Origin: Micromonospora coriariae
GTDB taxonomy: Bacteria > Actinomycetota > Actinomycetes > Mycobacteriales > Micromonosporaceae
Assembly (NCBI RefSeq): GCF_900091455.1
Contig: NZ_LT607412.1
Span: forward strand, 1,054,001-1,118,000
Direction of reading: 5' to 3'
DNA length: 64,000 nt
Shown here: positions 9,420 to 18,426 of the stretch, one piece after another
Numbering within the stretch: the first letter of the stretch is position 1
How the letters are laid out: every line of letters begins with the position of its first letter
Made by a program: the position numbers and the translations under genes
Notes under the pieces: generated by a model
Databases searched by the model: none
Seen by the model: only the letters and a program-made list of their open reading frames with translations
What the model was told of the DNA's origin: nothing

Positions 9420-11502
9420 GGCCGGTCCCGACCGGGCCGCCGTCGACCGGCCCGTTCTCGCCGGACGGCGCGGAGACCACGGGCGGTACGACCGGCGGCA
9501 GGGTGCCGCGCGGGGCCACCCGTGGCCCGCGCGCCGGGGTCCGGGACAGCGTGGCGTCCAGCCGGTCCAGGTTCTTGCTCGCGGTCGAGGCGAGCTGCCA
9601 CGGGACGCTGACCACCATCACCCCCGGTTCGAAGAGCAGGCGCCCCTTGAGGCGCAGCGCGCTCTGGTTGTGCAGCAGGTTCTCCCACCAGCGCCCGACC
9701 ACGTACTCCGGGATGAAGACGGTGACCACGTCCCGGGGTGACTGGCGTCGGGTGGAGGCGACGAAGTCCAGGATCGGCCGGGTGATCTCCCGGTACGGCG
9801 AGTGGATCACGGTGAGTGGGATTGCCATCTCCCGCCGTTCCCACTCGGCCTGGAGGTCCCGGGTGTCCTTGTCGTCCACGTTCACGGTCACCGCGGTCAG
9901 CGTGTCCGGCCGGGTGGCCCGGGCGTACGCGATGGCCCGCAGGGTCGGCTGGTGCAGCTTGCTGACCAGCACGATCGCGTGGTTGCGGGCGGGCAGCACT
10001 GCGCGACCCTCGTCCGGTGGGGTCAGCTCCCGGGCGACCCGGTCGTAGTGCCCACGGATGGCGAGCATCAACAGGTAGATCACCGCCATCGCGGCGATCG
10101 CGATCCAGGCGCCGAGCAGGAACTTGGTGATCAGCACGATCACCAGCACCGTACCGGTCAGGCCCATGCCGAACGTGTTGATGGCCCGGGAGCGGTGCAT
10201 CCGCCGGCGCGCCTCCGGGTCCCGCTCGGTGCGCAGGTGCCGGTTCCAGTGCCGGATCATGCCGGCCTGGGAGACGGTGAACGAGACGAAGACCCCGACG
10301 ATGTAGAGCTGGATGAGCCGGGTCACCTCGGCCTGGAAGCCGACGATCAGCACGATCGCGAAGAGGGCGAGGAAGACGATGCCGTTGGAGAAGGCCAGCC
10401 GATCGCCCCGGGTGTGGAACTGCCGGGGCAGGTAACGGTCCTGCGCGAGGATCGAGCCGAGCACCGGGAAGCCGTTGAACGCGGTGTTCGCGGCCAGGAA
10501 CAGGATCAGGGCGGTCACCCCGGCCACCACGTAGAGCAGGATCGACCCGGAGCCGAAGACCGTCTCGCCGAGCTGGGTGGTGACGGTCTTCTGCACGTAC
10601 CCCTCGGGGCCGGAGACGATCTGCAGGGCCGGGTCCTCGACGAACTGCAGGTGGGTCAGCCGGGCCAGCCAGATGATCCCGACCAGCATGCTCACCGAGA
10701 TGGTGCCGAGCAGCAGCAGGGTGGTGGCGGCGTTGCGGCTCTTCGGCGCCTTGAACGCCGGAACCCCGTTGGAGATCGCCTCGACTCCGGTGAGTGCGGC
10801 GGCGCCCGAGCTGAACGTCCGCAGCAGCAGGAAGATCAGCGCGAAACCGGTCACGCTGTGCTCGGCCTGGATCACCAGATCGGCGCTCGGCGCGCGGAGT
10901 TCGTCGCCCAGCACGAAGACCCGGACGAGCCCGGTGAGCAGCATCCCGCCCATCACGATCACGAAGCCGTAGGTGGGGATGGCGAACGCGGTGCCCGACT
11001 CACGCAGGCCGCGCAGGTTCACCGCGCTCAGCAGCACCACCGCCGCCACCGCGATCATGACCTTGTGGGTGGCCACGAAGGGCACCACCGAGCCCAGGTT
11101 GGCCACGCCGGAGGAGACCGACACCGCCACCGTGAGGACGTAGTCGACCAGCAGGGCGCTGGCCACGCCGACGCCGAACTTCGGGCCCAGGTTGACAGTG
11201 GCCACCTCGTAGTCCCCGCCCCCGGAGGGGTAGGCGTGCACGTTCTGCCGGTAGCTGGCCACCACCGTCAGCATCACCACGACCACCGCGAGGGCGATCC
11301 ACGGCGAGAAGACGTACGCCGACGCGCCGGCGATGGAGAGGGTCAGCAGGATCTCGTCGGGCGCGTACGCGACGCTGGACAGCGCGTCGGAGGCGAACAC
11401 GGGCAGCGCGATGCGCTTCGGCAGGAGGGTGTGCTGCAGCCGGTCGGACCGGAACGGTCGACCGAGGAGCAGCCGCTTCAGCAGCGAGGTGGGACTGGCC
11501 AC
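9412..11502 (-). CDS. APC-superfamily permease, KimA/YdaO-like potassium importer
   Basis: A 696-residue protein with twelve predicted membrane helices and a cytoplasmic C-terminal domain of about 200 residues. Residues 36-52 (FASDALSSVAYAPDEIL) and SYRQNVHAYPSGGGDYEVA (83-101) match the signature of the KimA (YdaO) potassium-proton symporters rather than ordinary amino-acid permeases. Two TrkA-type regulators start 164 bases away on the opposite strand, which supports a potassium role; that is inference. The GTG at 11502 is chosen because family members begin just before SLLKRLLLG. A longer upstream frame reads antisense into the divergent TrkA gene and is rejected. No clear ribosome site was found. 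Confidence 0.85.
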   Translation of the reverse strand: MASPTSLLKRLLLGRPFRSDRLQHTLLPKRIALPVFASDALSSVAYAPDEILLTLSIAGASAYVFSPWIALAVVVVMLTVVASYRQNVHAYPSGGGDYEVATVNLGPKFGVGVASALLVDYVLTVAVSVSSGVANLGSVVPFVATHKVMIAVAAVVLLSAVNLRGLRESGTAFAIPTYGFVIVMGGMLLTGLVRVFVLGDELRAPSADLVIQAEHSVTGFALIFLLLRTFSSGAAALTGVEAISNGVPAFKAPKSRNAATTLLLLGTISVSMLVGIIWLARLTHLQFVEDPALQIVSGPEGYVQKTVTTQLGETVFGSGSILLYVVAGVTALILFLAANTAFNGFPVLGSILAQDRYLPRQFHTRGDRLAFSNGIVFLALFAIVLIVGFQAEVTRLIQLYIVGVFVSFTVSQAGMIRHWNRHLRTERDPEARRRMHRSRAINTFGMGLTGTVLVIVLITKFLLGAWIAIAAMAVIYLLMLAIRGHYDRVARELTPPDEGRAVLPARNHAIVLVSKLHQPTLRAIAYARATRPDTLTAVTVNVDDKDTRDLQAEWERREMAIPLTVIHSPYREITRPILDFVASTRRQSPRDVVTVFIPEYVVGRWWENLLHNQSALRLKGRLLFEPGVMVVSVPWQLASTASKNLDRLDATLSRTPARGPRVAPRGTLPPVVPPVVSAPSGENGPVDGGPVGTGRD

Positions 11503-11665
11503 GAACGCCAAGAGTACGACCACCACGGCGGGAACGCGGGGGTGGGCGATCAGGGCTGGCTGGGGCGACGGGGTACGGTCGGTCCCCGCCTGCGACCCGG
11601 ACGTGGCAGGCTCGCACTCGAAGGCCACCGGCAGCGGGAGCGGTACGCACCTTGGGAGGGACAGC

Positions 11666-12331
11666 GTGCACGTCGTGATCATGGGATGTGGTCGGGTCGG
11701 GTCGACCCTCGCCCACAGCCTGGAGTCCCGGGGGCACTCGGTTTCGGTGATCGACCAGGACGCCGACGCCTTCCGCCGGCTCGGTCCCGACTTCGCCGGG
11801 ATCACGGTGACCGGGGCGGGCTTCGACGGCGACGTGCTGCGGCAGGCCGGCATCGAGCGGGCGGACGCCTTCGCCGCGGTCTCCAGCGGCGACAACTCCA
11901 ACATCATCTCAGCTCGGCTGGCCCGGGAAACGTTCGGCGTGTCCCGGGTCGCGGCCCGCATCTACGACCAGCGCCGGGCGCAGGTCTACGAGCGGCTGGG
12001 CATCCCCACCGTGGCGACCGTGCGCTGGACGGCCGACCGGATGCTGCGGCACCTGGTGCCGGAGGGCAACGTGGAGATCTTCCGCGACCCGACGAGCACG
12101 GTGTCGATCGTCGAGGTTCCGGTGCACAAGGACTGGGTCGGCCGGCCGGTACGCGCCCTGGAGGAGGCGACCGGGGCCCGGGTGGCCTACCTGATCCGCT
12201 TCGGCATCGGCACGCTGCCCACCGCCTCGACCGTCGTACAGGAGGGTGACCAGGTCTTCATGCTGGTCAGTGACGACATCGTGGCGACGGTCACGTCGGT
12301 GGCGGCGACGCCGCCGGAAGGGGGGCAGTGA
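11666..12331 (+). CDS. TrkA-type potassium-uptake regulator (CeoB-like)
   Basis: Cytoplasmic NAD(H)-binding regulatory subunit for a potassium transporter, 221 residues. An N-terminal RCK_N Rossmann fold starts at MGCGRVGSTLA (GxGxxG), and the C-terminal RCK_C domain is near residues 130-215 (STVSIVEVPVHKDWVG onward). The start GTG follows GGGAGGG by about 6 bases; an internal ATG five codons later is less well placed. It is tightly linked (3-base gap) to a second TrkA protein and divergent from the KimA-like permease. The pair corresponds to ceoB/ceoC in mycobacteria. Confidence 0.9.
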   Translation: MHVVIMGCGRVGSTLAHSLESRGHSVSVIDQDADAFRRLGPDFAGITVTGAGFDGDVLRQAGIERADAFAAVSSGDNSNIISARLARETFGVSRVAARIYDQRRAQVYERLGIPTVATVRWTADRMLRHLVPEGNVEIFRDPTSTVSIVEVPVHKDWVGRPVRALEEATGARVAYLIRFGIGTLPTASTVVQEGDQVFMLVSDDIVATVTSVAATPPEGGQ

Positions 12332-12334
12332 GCC

Positions 12335-13024
12335 ATGCGGATCGCCATCGCGGGCGCCGGCAACGTGGGCCGCTCGATCGCCCAGGAGCTGATCGAGAAC
12401 GGCCACCAGGTGATGCTGATCGAGCGCCAGCCGAAGATGCTGCGTCCGGAGCGGGTGCCGTCCGCCGAGTGGGTGCTGGCCGACGCCTGTGAGCTGGCCA
12501 GCCTGGAGGAGGCCAACGTCGCCGGCTGCGACGTGGTCGTCGCGGCGACCGGCGACGACAAGGTCAACCTGGTGGTGTCGCTGCTGGCCAAGACGGAGTT
12601 CGCGGTGCCCCGCGTGGTCGCCCGGGTCAACCGGGCCGAGAACGAGTGGCTGTTCACCGAGCAGTGGGGCGTGGACGTCGCGGTGAGCAAGCCGCGGGTG
12701 ATGGCGGCACTGGTCGAGGAGGCGGTCACGGTCGGCGACCTGGTCCGGCTGATGACCTTCCGGCAGGGCGAGGCGAACCTGGTCGAGATCACGCTGCCGC
12801 CGACCGCGCCGTACGTCGGTCAGCCGATCCACGCCGTGCCGCTGCCCCGCGACTCCGCCCTGGTGGCGATCCTGCGCGGCAAGCGGGTCCTGGTGCCCAG
12901 CCCGGACGACCCGATCGAGGCCGGCGACGAGCTCGTCTTCGTCTGCACGGCCGAGGTGGAGGACCAGGTCCGCGCGGTGATCCTCGGCCCGGACAGCGTC
13001 GAGCGGACCCGCAGCTCCCGTTGA
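12335..13024 (+). CDS. TrkA-type potassium-uptake regulator (CeoC-like)
   Basis: The second RCK protein, 229 residues. MRIAIAGAGNVGRSIAQEL gives the GxGxxG dinucleotide-binding loop. A C-terminal RCK_C domain begins near EANLVEITLPPTAPYVGQP. The 3-base gap to the preceding trkA implies one transcript and probably a heteromeric ring. Actinobacterial TrkA pairs are known to gate ion channels or transporters. Here the only nearby transport candidate is the divergent KimA-like permease, so regulation of that protein is a reasonable inference. A hairpin follows the stop. Confidence 0.9.
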   Translation: MRIAIAGAGNVGRSIAQELIENGHQVMLIERQPKMLRPERVPSAEWVLADACELASLEEANVAGCDVVVAATGDDKVNLVVSLLAKTEFAVPRVVARVNRAENEWLFTEQWGVDVAVSKPRVMAALVEEAVTVGDLVRLMTFRQGEANLVEITLPPTAPYVGQPIHAVPLPRDSALVAILRGKRVLVPSPDDPIEAGDELVFVCTAEVEDQVRAVILGPDSVERTRSSR

Positions 13025-13040
13025 GCCGTGGCCCGCGACG

Positions 13041-13062
13041 CGGCGCCTGCGGTCAGGCGCCG
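13041..13062. terminator. Bidirectional terminator hairpin
   Basis: CGGCGCCTG pairs perfectly with CAGGCGCCG around a four-base loop (CGGT), 16 bases after the CeoC-like gene. It overlaps the last codons of the convergent DUF3159 gene and could terminate both transcripts. Confidence 0.6.
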
Positions 13063-13736
13063 GGCAGCGGGGTCGGTTGCGGCTCGCGGGTGACCCGGCG
13101 CACCGTCCAGACCGTGATCAGCAGCAGCAGCGCGTACGGCGGGTAGCCCAGCGCCAGCCGGGCCACACCCAGCGCGGTGTCCTGGTGGGCGAGGTAGAGC
13201 CCGGCCTGCACGCCCACCTTGGCCAGCCAGACCACGCCCCAGAGCACGGTCAGCTGGGTGAAGGTGCGCACCAGCTTCGGGTCGTCCCGCCACTCCGCGC
13301 GGCCCTTGGCCACCAGCACCGACCAGATCCAGCCCACCAGAGGCTGCCGGATGGCCGCCGAAACCAGCAGGGCAATGCCGTAGCCGATGCCGTAGAGGAT
13401 GCCGGGGAGGTAGAAATCGCGCTCGTTGCCGGTACGCCAGGCGATGGCGGCACCGATGCCGATGCCGAACAGCCCGTTGATCGCGTGCCGGATCGGCCGG
13501 CGTTGGGCCAGCCGCAGCCCGGCGATCACCAGCGCGACGGCCACCGAGGCGATCACCGCGGGCCGCAGCTCGCCGATGATGTTGGCGATGACGAAGACCA
13601 CCACCGGGATGCTGGACTCGACCAGCCCCCGCCAGCCGCCGAGCTGGTCGGCCATCTGCTCGGCGATCGTCGGCAGCTGCTCGTCGTCCTGAGGGCCGGT
13701 CTCCGGCTGCGCCGCCCGGTGCTGTCCCGTCGTCAT
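13053..13736 (-). CDS. DUF3159 integral membrane protein
   Basis: A 227-residue protein with an acidic cytoplasmic N-terminus (about 45 residues) and about five to six membrane helices; a conserved block FGIGIGAAIAWRTGNERDFYLPG lies in the middle. Homologs (Rv2693c position in M. tuberculosis) are of unknown function and always neighbour the OB-fold gene found here just upstream. It is transcribed with the OB-fold, DUF3710 and dut genes. No enzymatic motif is visible. A transport or envelope role is a guess. Confidence 0.85.
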   Translation of the reverse strand: MTTGQHRAAQPETGPQDDEQLPTIAEQMADQLGGWRGLVESSIPVVVFVIANIIGELRPAVIASVAVALVIAGLRLAQRRPIRHAINGLFGIGIGAAIAWRTGNERDFYLPGILYGIGYGIALLVSAAIRQPLVGWIWSVLVAKGRAEWRDDPKLVRTFTQLTVLWGVVWLAKVGVQAGLYLAHQDTALGVARLALGYPPYALLLLITVWTVRRVTREPQPTPLPGA

Positions 13737-13761
13737 CGCCGGCCTTCCGTCCGCAACGCCG

Positions 13762-14142
13762 TCACTTCGGCGAGTCCAGCTCGTAGTAGGGGTTGTAGAT
13801 GACCTTGCGGTCGTCGCGCACCGCGACGCGGCCGCGCGCGGTCAGGTGCCGCCCCGGCTCGATCCCGGCGATGTGCCGCCGCCCCAGCCAGACCAGGGTG
13901 ACCACGTCGCTGCCGTCGTACAGGTCGGCCTCGAGCGTGGGCAGGTTGGTCCGCGGTGTGTAGACCACCGTGCGCAGCCGACCGGCGACCGAGACCACCT
14001 GGCCCCGGGAGCACTGCTGGGCCGGGACACCGCCGCACTCGGCGCTCTCCCGACGCAGCTCCTGCGCGTCGATCTCGGCCTCGCTGGCGGTGAGCCGTTG
14101 CAGGATGCGCCGTAGCGACACCCGGCTCTCGTCGGTCGTCAT
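13762..14142 (-). CDS. OB-fold nucleic-acid-binding protein
   Basis: A 126-residue protein. A basic helical N-terminus (SLRRILQRLTASEAEIDAQE) is followed by an OB-fold barrel: VVSVAGRLRTVVYTP, LEADLYDGSDVVTLVWLGRR, LTARGRVAVRDDRKVIYNP. Such domains bind single-stranded nucleic acid or act as accessory subunits; the specific target is unknown. The ATG at 14142 is preferred over the long upstream extension, which covers the DUF3710 gene in another frame. Equivalent to Rv2694c by position. Confidence 0.85.
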   Translation of the reverse strand: MTTDESRVSLRRILQRLTASEAEIDAQELRRESAECGGVPAQQCSRGQVVSVAGRLRTVVYTPRTNLPTLEADLYDGSDVVTLVWLGRRHIAGIEPGRHLTARGRVAVRDDRKVIYNPYYELDSPK

Positions 14143-14266
14143 GACCTCCGCGTCACCCTCTCCACGCTCACCGGCCCTGGCCGGCACTGGCCCGCCCCGG
14201 CGACGCCGGAACCGTGCCGCCAGCGTACGCCGACGGGGGCGGTTCCGGCGGGCCGGTGCGCGTGGG

Positions 14267-14941
14267 TCAGACCTGGCGCGGTTCGGCGGCGGACGCGTCG
14301 TCCCCGGCCTCGGCGCCGGCCTGGTCGGCGACCTCCTTGGGCAGCCGCAGCGGCAGCGGCTCGCGGACCGGCTTCGCCTCCTGGCCCCGGTCGACCACCA
14401 GGCCGTCCAGGCACTCGGCGAGCGGCCCGGCGGTGGCCGGGTCGAGGGCCACCGGGCCCTGGAACACGCCACGGACCATCCAGCGCGGCCCGTCGACGCC
14501 GACGAACCGCAGGTTGGTCGGGCCGTCCGGGGTCTGCACCTGGGCGTGCAGCTCGGGGCCGTACTCGCCGTCGACCTCCTGCGCGCTGGCGCCGTCGCGG
14601 AGCAGCGACTGGTGGATCTCCTCGCGCACCTCGTCCCAGATTCCCTCGGACCGGGGGGCGGCGAAGACACCCAGCTGCAGCGCGTTGTCCCCGTGCACCA
14701 GCACCACCTGCTGGATCACGCCCTGCGGGTCGGCCTGCACCCGCACCTCCACCTCGGCGACCGCCGGGATGTGCAGGCTGCCGAGGTCGAGCCGCTGCAC
14801 GTCGTCGTTGACCTCGGAGATGTCGTACGGGCCGCGCTCCAGCGTCGGCGTCGACGCCTCGGTGCCCTGGTCGCCGACCTCGGTGGTCCGCTCGTCACGG
14901 GTGTGCCGCCCGGCACCGGCCCGCTTTCGGGAGAAGATCAC
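14267..14941 (-). CDS. DUF3710 protein
   Basis: 224 residues. A lysine/arginine-rich N-terminus (IFSRKRAGAGRHTRDE) precedes a conserved domain with GSLHIPAVAEVEVRVQ, GPRWMVRGVFQGPVALDP and a Pro/Ala tail. Function is unknown; the family is restricted to actinobacteria and sits next to dut. Two in-frame GTGs exist. The ribosome site GGAGG directly abuts the first (14950) but is 9 bases from the second (14941), so the second is chosen. Confidence 0.85.
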   Translation of the reverse strand: MIFSRKRAGAGRHTRDERTTEVGDQGTEASTPTLERGPYDISEVNDDVQRLDLGSLHIPAVAEVEVRVQADPQGVIQQVVLVHGDNALQLGVFAAPRSEGIWDEVREEIHQSLLRDGASAQEVDGEYGPELHAQVQTPDGPTNLRFVGVDGPRWMVRGVFQGPVALDPATAGPLAECLDGLVVDRGQEAKPVREPLPLRLPKEVADQAGAEAGDDASAAEPRQV

Positions 14942-14966
14942 TGCGCCCACCCTCCGCTGTTCGCAC

Positions 14967-15503
14967 TCACCCTGCCACCTCTTCCGTCCACCCGTGGCCC
15001 GGCTCGTTCAGCCGCTGCTCGATCCGGTCCAGGCCCGCCGGCGACGGCACAAGCCCGGCGTGTCCGCCGGTGGAGCCGTGCCCACCGGTCCCGCGCTGGG
15101 ACCCGGGCAGCTCGGCCACCGGCTCGAACCGGGCCCGTGCGACCCGCTGGACCACGAGTTGCGCGATCCGGTCGCCGCGGGAGATCTTCGCCGGCGTTTC
15201 CCGATCATGGTTGATCAGGTTGACCAGGATCTCACCCCGGTAGCCGGCGTCGACCGTACCGGGCGCGTTGAGCACCGTTACGCCGAGCCTGGCCGCCAGG
15301 CCGGAGCGGGGATGGACCAGGCCCACGTACCCCTCCGGCAGCGCGATGGCCACGCCGGTGGGCACCAGGGCCCGGGCGCCGGGCGGCAACTCCACGTCCG
15401 CGGCCGCCACCAGGTCGGCCCCGGCGTCGCCGGGATGGGCGTACGCGGGCAGCGGCAGCTCGGCATCGAGCAGCCGTACGGGCACGGGTACGACGTCGGT
15501 CAC
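14967..15503 (-). CDS. dut: dUTP diphosphatase
   Basis: Hydrolyses dUTP to dUMP and pyrophosphate, preventing uracil incorporation and feeding thymidylate synthesis. 178 residues with all five trimeric dUTPase motifs: [33 protein letters not shown] (catalytic Asp), RIAQLVVQ and the C-terminal arm [12 protein letters not shown]. The GTG at 15503 follows GGAAGAGAG. The C-terminal extension beyond the arm (about 30 residues) is longer than in E. coli. Confidence 0.96.
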   Translation of the reverse strand: MTDVVPVPVRLLDAELPLPAYAHPGDAGADLVAAADVELPPGARALVPTGVAIALPEGYVGLVHPRSGLAARLGVTVLNAPGTVDAGYRGEILVNLINHDRETPAKISRGDRIAQLVVQRVARARFEPVAELPGSQRGTGGHGSTGGHAGLVPSPAGLDRIEQRLNEPGHGWTEEVAG

Positions 15504-15593
15504 AGGTCTCTCTTCCGTCCGGTTGATCGGGGTGACCCTGCCATCCTGCCGGTTACCCGGGCCGCCGTGCGCCGTACCCTCGCAGGAGTGAGC

Positions 15594-16121
15594 ATGTCGC
15601 CCTCTCCGTCCGCCGGTCAGCCACCGGTCGCGGCCCGCACGGCGTACGCCGAACGGCTGGATCTGCCCTGGTGGTTGTGGCTGGCCGGGCTGGTGGCCGC
15701 CGCGCTGCTGGCCGTCGAGATCTGGTTGGGCGCCGGCGGCGTCCGCGCCTGGCTGCCGTTCGCGGTGCTGCTGCCGGCCACCGCGGCCGGGCTGTGGTGG
15801 CTGGGCCGGATCCGGGTCGCGGTCGCCGACGACGAGCTGCGGGTGGACGACGCCCGGCTGCCGGTGCGCTTCGTGGCGGACGTGGTGCCGCTGGACGCGG
15901 CCGGCCGCCGTGAGGTGCTCGGGGTGGGCGCGGACCCGCTCGCCTTCGTCATCCAGCGGCCGTGGATCGGCGGGGCCGTGCAGGTGGTGCTCGACGACCC
16001 GGCCGACCCGACCCCGTTCTGGGTGGTGAGCACCCGGCATCCGGTCGAGCTTGCCGAGGCGGTGCTGACCGCCCGGGACGCCCGAGCCCCCGTCGATCGC
16101 ACGACCGGCGAGCCGGGCTGA
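15594..16121 (+). CDS. DUF3093 membrane protein
   Basis: 175 residues with two membrane helices (about 20-70) followed by a soluble domain with [19 protein letters not shown] and [17 protein letters not shown]. Actinobacterial family of unknown function that neighbours dut (Rv2698 position). The ATG at 15594 lies 5 bases after AGGAG; a GTG two codons earlier is possible. Divergent from dut and convergent with the next gene. Confidence 0.85.
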   Translation: MSPSPSAGQPPVAARTAYAERLDLPWWLWLAGLVAAALLAVEIWLGAGGVRAWLPFAVLLPATAAGLWWLGRIRVAVADDELRVDDARLPVRFVADVVPLDAAGRREVLGVGADPLAFVIQRPWIGGAVQVVLDDPADPTPFWVVSTRHPVELAEAVLTARDARAPVDRTTGEPG

Positions 16122-16148
16122 CCACGGCGGCGCGGCGTGTCGGCCCGT

Positions 16149-16946
16149 TCAGGTGCCGGTCGGCGGGCCGGGTAGGGCTGGCGGCGGAGCCGGCCGGGCG
16201 ATGCCACGCCGACGCAGGTCGACCTGGAGCTGGTCGGCCATCGACCGGGTCGCCCGGCGGTTGAGGAAGCTGGCCACCGCCGCGCCGGTGAGGAACGGCC
16301 CGAGCGTGGTGAGGTTGCGCCCGAAGCGCCGGAGCAGGGTGTCCCGCAGTTCCTTGCGGGCGGCGGTGCCGAGCACAGCGCCCACCCCCACGCCGGGCAT
16401 CATCGGGTTGACCCCACGCTGGGTGGCCCAGGAGTGCACCAGGGCGACCGCCCGTTGGCTGCCGCCGGGCGGCAGCGCCACGCCGTGCACCTCGTGCAGC
16501 TCGCCGACCAGCTTCAGCTCCACCGCCACCACGGCGACCGTCTCGGCGGCCAGCAGCACCGGCGCGGAGAGCAGGGTCGGCGCGACCGCCCACTCGACGG
16601 CGGCGACTCCCCCACCGGCAGCGCCGATACCGGCGGTGGTCCGGGCCGCGTTGCGGATCAACCGCTCGGCCAGCGCGTTGTCATCCAGCCCCGGGAAGTG
16701 TCGACGCAGGGTGGCCAGGTCCCGCACCGGTACGTGCGGGGCGATCTCGGCGACGGTGTCGACCATCCAGCGCACGGCGGCGCGGGGCTTGAAAAGGTCG
16801 CCGATGCCACGGGCGCGGGCCTGCCCGACCATCCGGGTGAGCAGTTGGCGGCGCCGCGCGGGCTCGATGTCGTCCGCGGTCAACGCCGCGACGGTGGCGC
16901 CGAGGTCGTCCGCGCCGGCGCCGGTGGTGTCGCCTCGATCGCTCAT
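16149..16946 (-). CDS. Conserved hypothetical protein, possibly EcsC-like
   Basis: 265 residues. A basic N-terminal region (EPARRRQLLTRMVGQARARG) precedes a helical core with a glycine-rich amphipathic stretch (GIGAAGGGVAAVEWAVAP) and a C-terminal FLTGAAVASFLNRRATRSMADQ. The alternation of short hydrophobic helices near the end recalls EcsC-family proteins, but I cannot confirm it. It is monocistronic by spacing (about 120 bases to the next gene on the same strand) with a Pro-rich tail. Confidence 0.7.
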   Translation of the reverse strand: MSDRGDTTGAGADDLGATVAALTADDIEPARRRQLLTRMVGQARARGIGDLFKPRAAVRWMVDTVAEIAPHVPVRDLATLRRHFPGLDDNALAERLIRNAARTTAGIGAAGGGVAAVEWAVAPTLLSAPVLLAAETVAVVAVELKLVGELHEVHGVALPPGGSQRAVALVHSWATQRGVNPMMPGVGVGAVLGTAARKELRDTLLRRFGRNLTTLGPFLTGAAVASFLNRRATRSMADQLQVDLRRRGIARPAPPPALPGPPTGT

Positions 16947-17067
16947 GGGGTCGGACCTCCCGGTGCTGTGGCTACCCCCTACGAGTCAAGCAGGTACCCA
17001 CCGGTGCCGCATGGCTACACCGGCAGCGGCGGCCCCGATCAGGAGGCCGCCGCTGGTGTCGTGAGTG

Positions 17068-17364
17068 TCAGACGCACTCGCGGCAGATCAGTTCGCCGTT
17101 ACGCTCGACCGCCAGCTGGCTGCGGTGGTGCACAAGGAAGCAGCGAGCGCATCGGAACTCGTCCTGCTGCATCGGTAGCACCTTGACCGTGAGCTCCTCG
17201 TCGGCCAGATCGGCGCCGGGCAGCTCAAAGCTCTCGGCCACCTCGGCCTCGTCGACGTCCACCGCGCCCGACTGTGAGTCGACGCGCCGTGCCTTGAGCT
17301 CTTCCAGGCTGTCCTCGCCGAGGTCGACCTCGTCGCGACGCGGGGCGTCGTAGTCGGTGGCCAT
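17068..17364 (-). CDS. DUF4193 small zinc-binding protein
   Basis: 98 residues, strongly acidic N-terminal half and a C-terminal CARC...CREC pair spaced about 20 residues apart that should bind one zinc ion. Near-universal in actinobacteria and divergent from the cei gene, as here (Rv2699c position). No function has been shown that I know of. The ATG at 17364 begins MATDYDAPRRDEVDL, typical for the family. Confidence 0.9.
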   Translation of the reverse strand: MATDYDAPRRDEVDLGEDSLEELKARRVDSQSGAVDVDEAEVAESFELPGADLADEELTVKVLPMQQDEFRCARCFLVHHRSQLAVERNGELICRECV

Positions 17365-17781
17365 CGGTTTCACTCTCCCATATCGATGTTGTCGCTTCCG
17401 GTTGTAACGCCGGACGACGCTGTTTCGGTTCCGCTGGCCGGCCACCAGTTGTGTCGGGCACCCGACCCGGGGACCGAACGGGTCGAGCCCGCTGGGGCGA
17501 CTCCCCTGCGAGCGCGGAACCTTACCCCCCCTTGGGCGAGGCATGTATACCGCCCTTGCGGCTGAGATGTACGCCCCAGCACCCCAAGTTGTTCCCAATG
17601 TGACTCAGGCGACACGAAGATAGGGGTAGTAGTACCCGGTTCGCGGTCGGCGCGCCGGCATGTCGGACTGTTTCCACGCGACGGCCGGACAACCGTTAAC
17701 CTCAGCGGCGTATTCGACGGCCGCCGGTCAGTGCGATCGTTGGCGGCCGCCGCCACCCACCTGACGTCCGGGAGCGCCCAG
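17365..17781. other. 417-base divergent intergenic region, no gene seen
   Basis: Separates the divergent DUF4193 and cei genes. It is somewhat less GC-rich than its neighbours and must hold both promoters. I see no convincing small ORF, RNA gene or long hairpin. A C7 run lies near 17526 and short direct repeats of GTAGTA lie near 17627. Confidence 0.5.
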
Positions 17782-18315
17782 ATGAGTTTTGCGCGAGTGC
17801 GAGCACTCGTCGTCGTCGGCATGCTCGGGGTACTGGCCCTGGCCTTCGTGATCACCGCGCTGGTCCGCGACACGCAGGGCAAGGCGGGCACGGCCGAGGG
17901 TTGCCCCGAGGGCTGGCCGCTGGCCGACGTGACTCTGCACGAGCCCAAGGACGTCAAGATCAACGTCTTGAACGCGACCGACGAGCCGGGCCGGGCGGGC
18001 AGCGTCGCGGATGACTTCCGCAACCGCAAGTTCCAGGTCAAGAAGGTCGGCAACGCGCCCAAGGGGATCGACGAGGTGGCCGTGCTGCGGTACGGGCCCA
18101 AGGGCGTCGGCTCGGCGCACCTGCTGCAGGCGTACTTCCTCAACAACGCCGAGCCGGGCTACGACCCGAAGCGCACCGACGACACGGTGGACGTGGTGCT
18201 GGGCAGCCGCTTCCAGCAGCTCGCCACGACGACCGAGGTGAACCAGTCCCTCGGTGACCTGGGCGCTCCGGAGGCGCCCCCGGAGTCGTGCCCGTCCCCG
18301 GTCGCCAAGAACTGA
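17782..18315 (+). CDS. cei: Cei-like envelope-integrity protein with LytR C-terminal domain
   Basis: 177 residues. One membrane helix (residues 6-28) anchors an extracellular LytR_C domain that begins DVKINVLNATDEPGRAGSVA and continues with GIDEVAVLRYGPKGVGSAHLL and DDTVDVVLGSRFQQL. The M. tuberculosis homolog in the same position (Rv2700, Cei) is needed for cell-envelope integrity and virulence. The exact biochemical role is not known. Divergent from DUF4193 and convergent with suhB. Confidence 0.85.
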   Translation: MSFARVRALVVVGMLGVLALAFVITALVRDTQGKAGTAEGCPEGWPLADVTLHEPKDVKINVLNATDEPGRAGSVADDFRNRKFQVKKVGNAPKGIDEVAVLRYGPKGVGSAHLLQAYFLNNAEPGYDPKRTDDTVDVVLGSRFQQLATTTEVNQSLGDLGAPEAPPESCPSPVAKN

Positions 18316-18326
18316 CCGGGCGGGTC

Positions 18327-18359
18327 GGCGGGCGCTGACCCGTTCGGTCACCGCCCGCC
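18327..18359. terminator. Bidirectional terminator hairpin
   Basis: GGCGGGCGCTGACC pairs with GGTCACCGCCCGCC with one mismatch around a five-base loop, 12 bases after cei and between convergent genes. Confidence 0.55.
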
Positions 18360-18426
18360 GGGCCACCAGCCGGCCCGGCGCGTCGCCGACCGGTCCCCGG
18401 ACGCACGGACGCGCCGGCCGCGCCGG

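Noticed and set aside
11503..11665. Possible ydaO/c-di-AMP riboswitch upstream of the KimA-like gene
   Set aside because: I looked for its conserved helices and GGG-containing core in the divergent region and did not see them; a covariance-model search would be decisive.
9802..12249. 815-codon open frame on the plus strand opposite the KimA-like gene
   Set aside because: Its composition (His/Gln/Arg/Gly-rich, few hydrophobic blocks) is the antisense shadow of a high-GC gene, and the opposite strand has clear homology and motifs.
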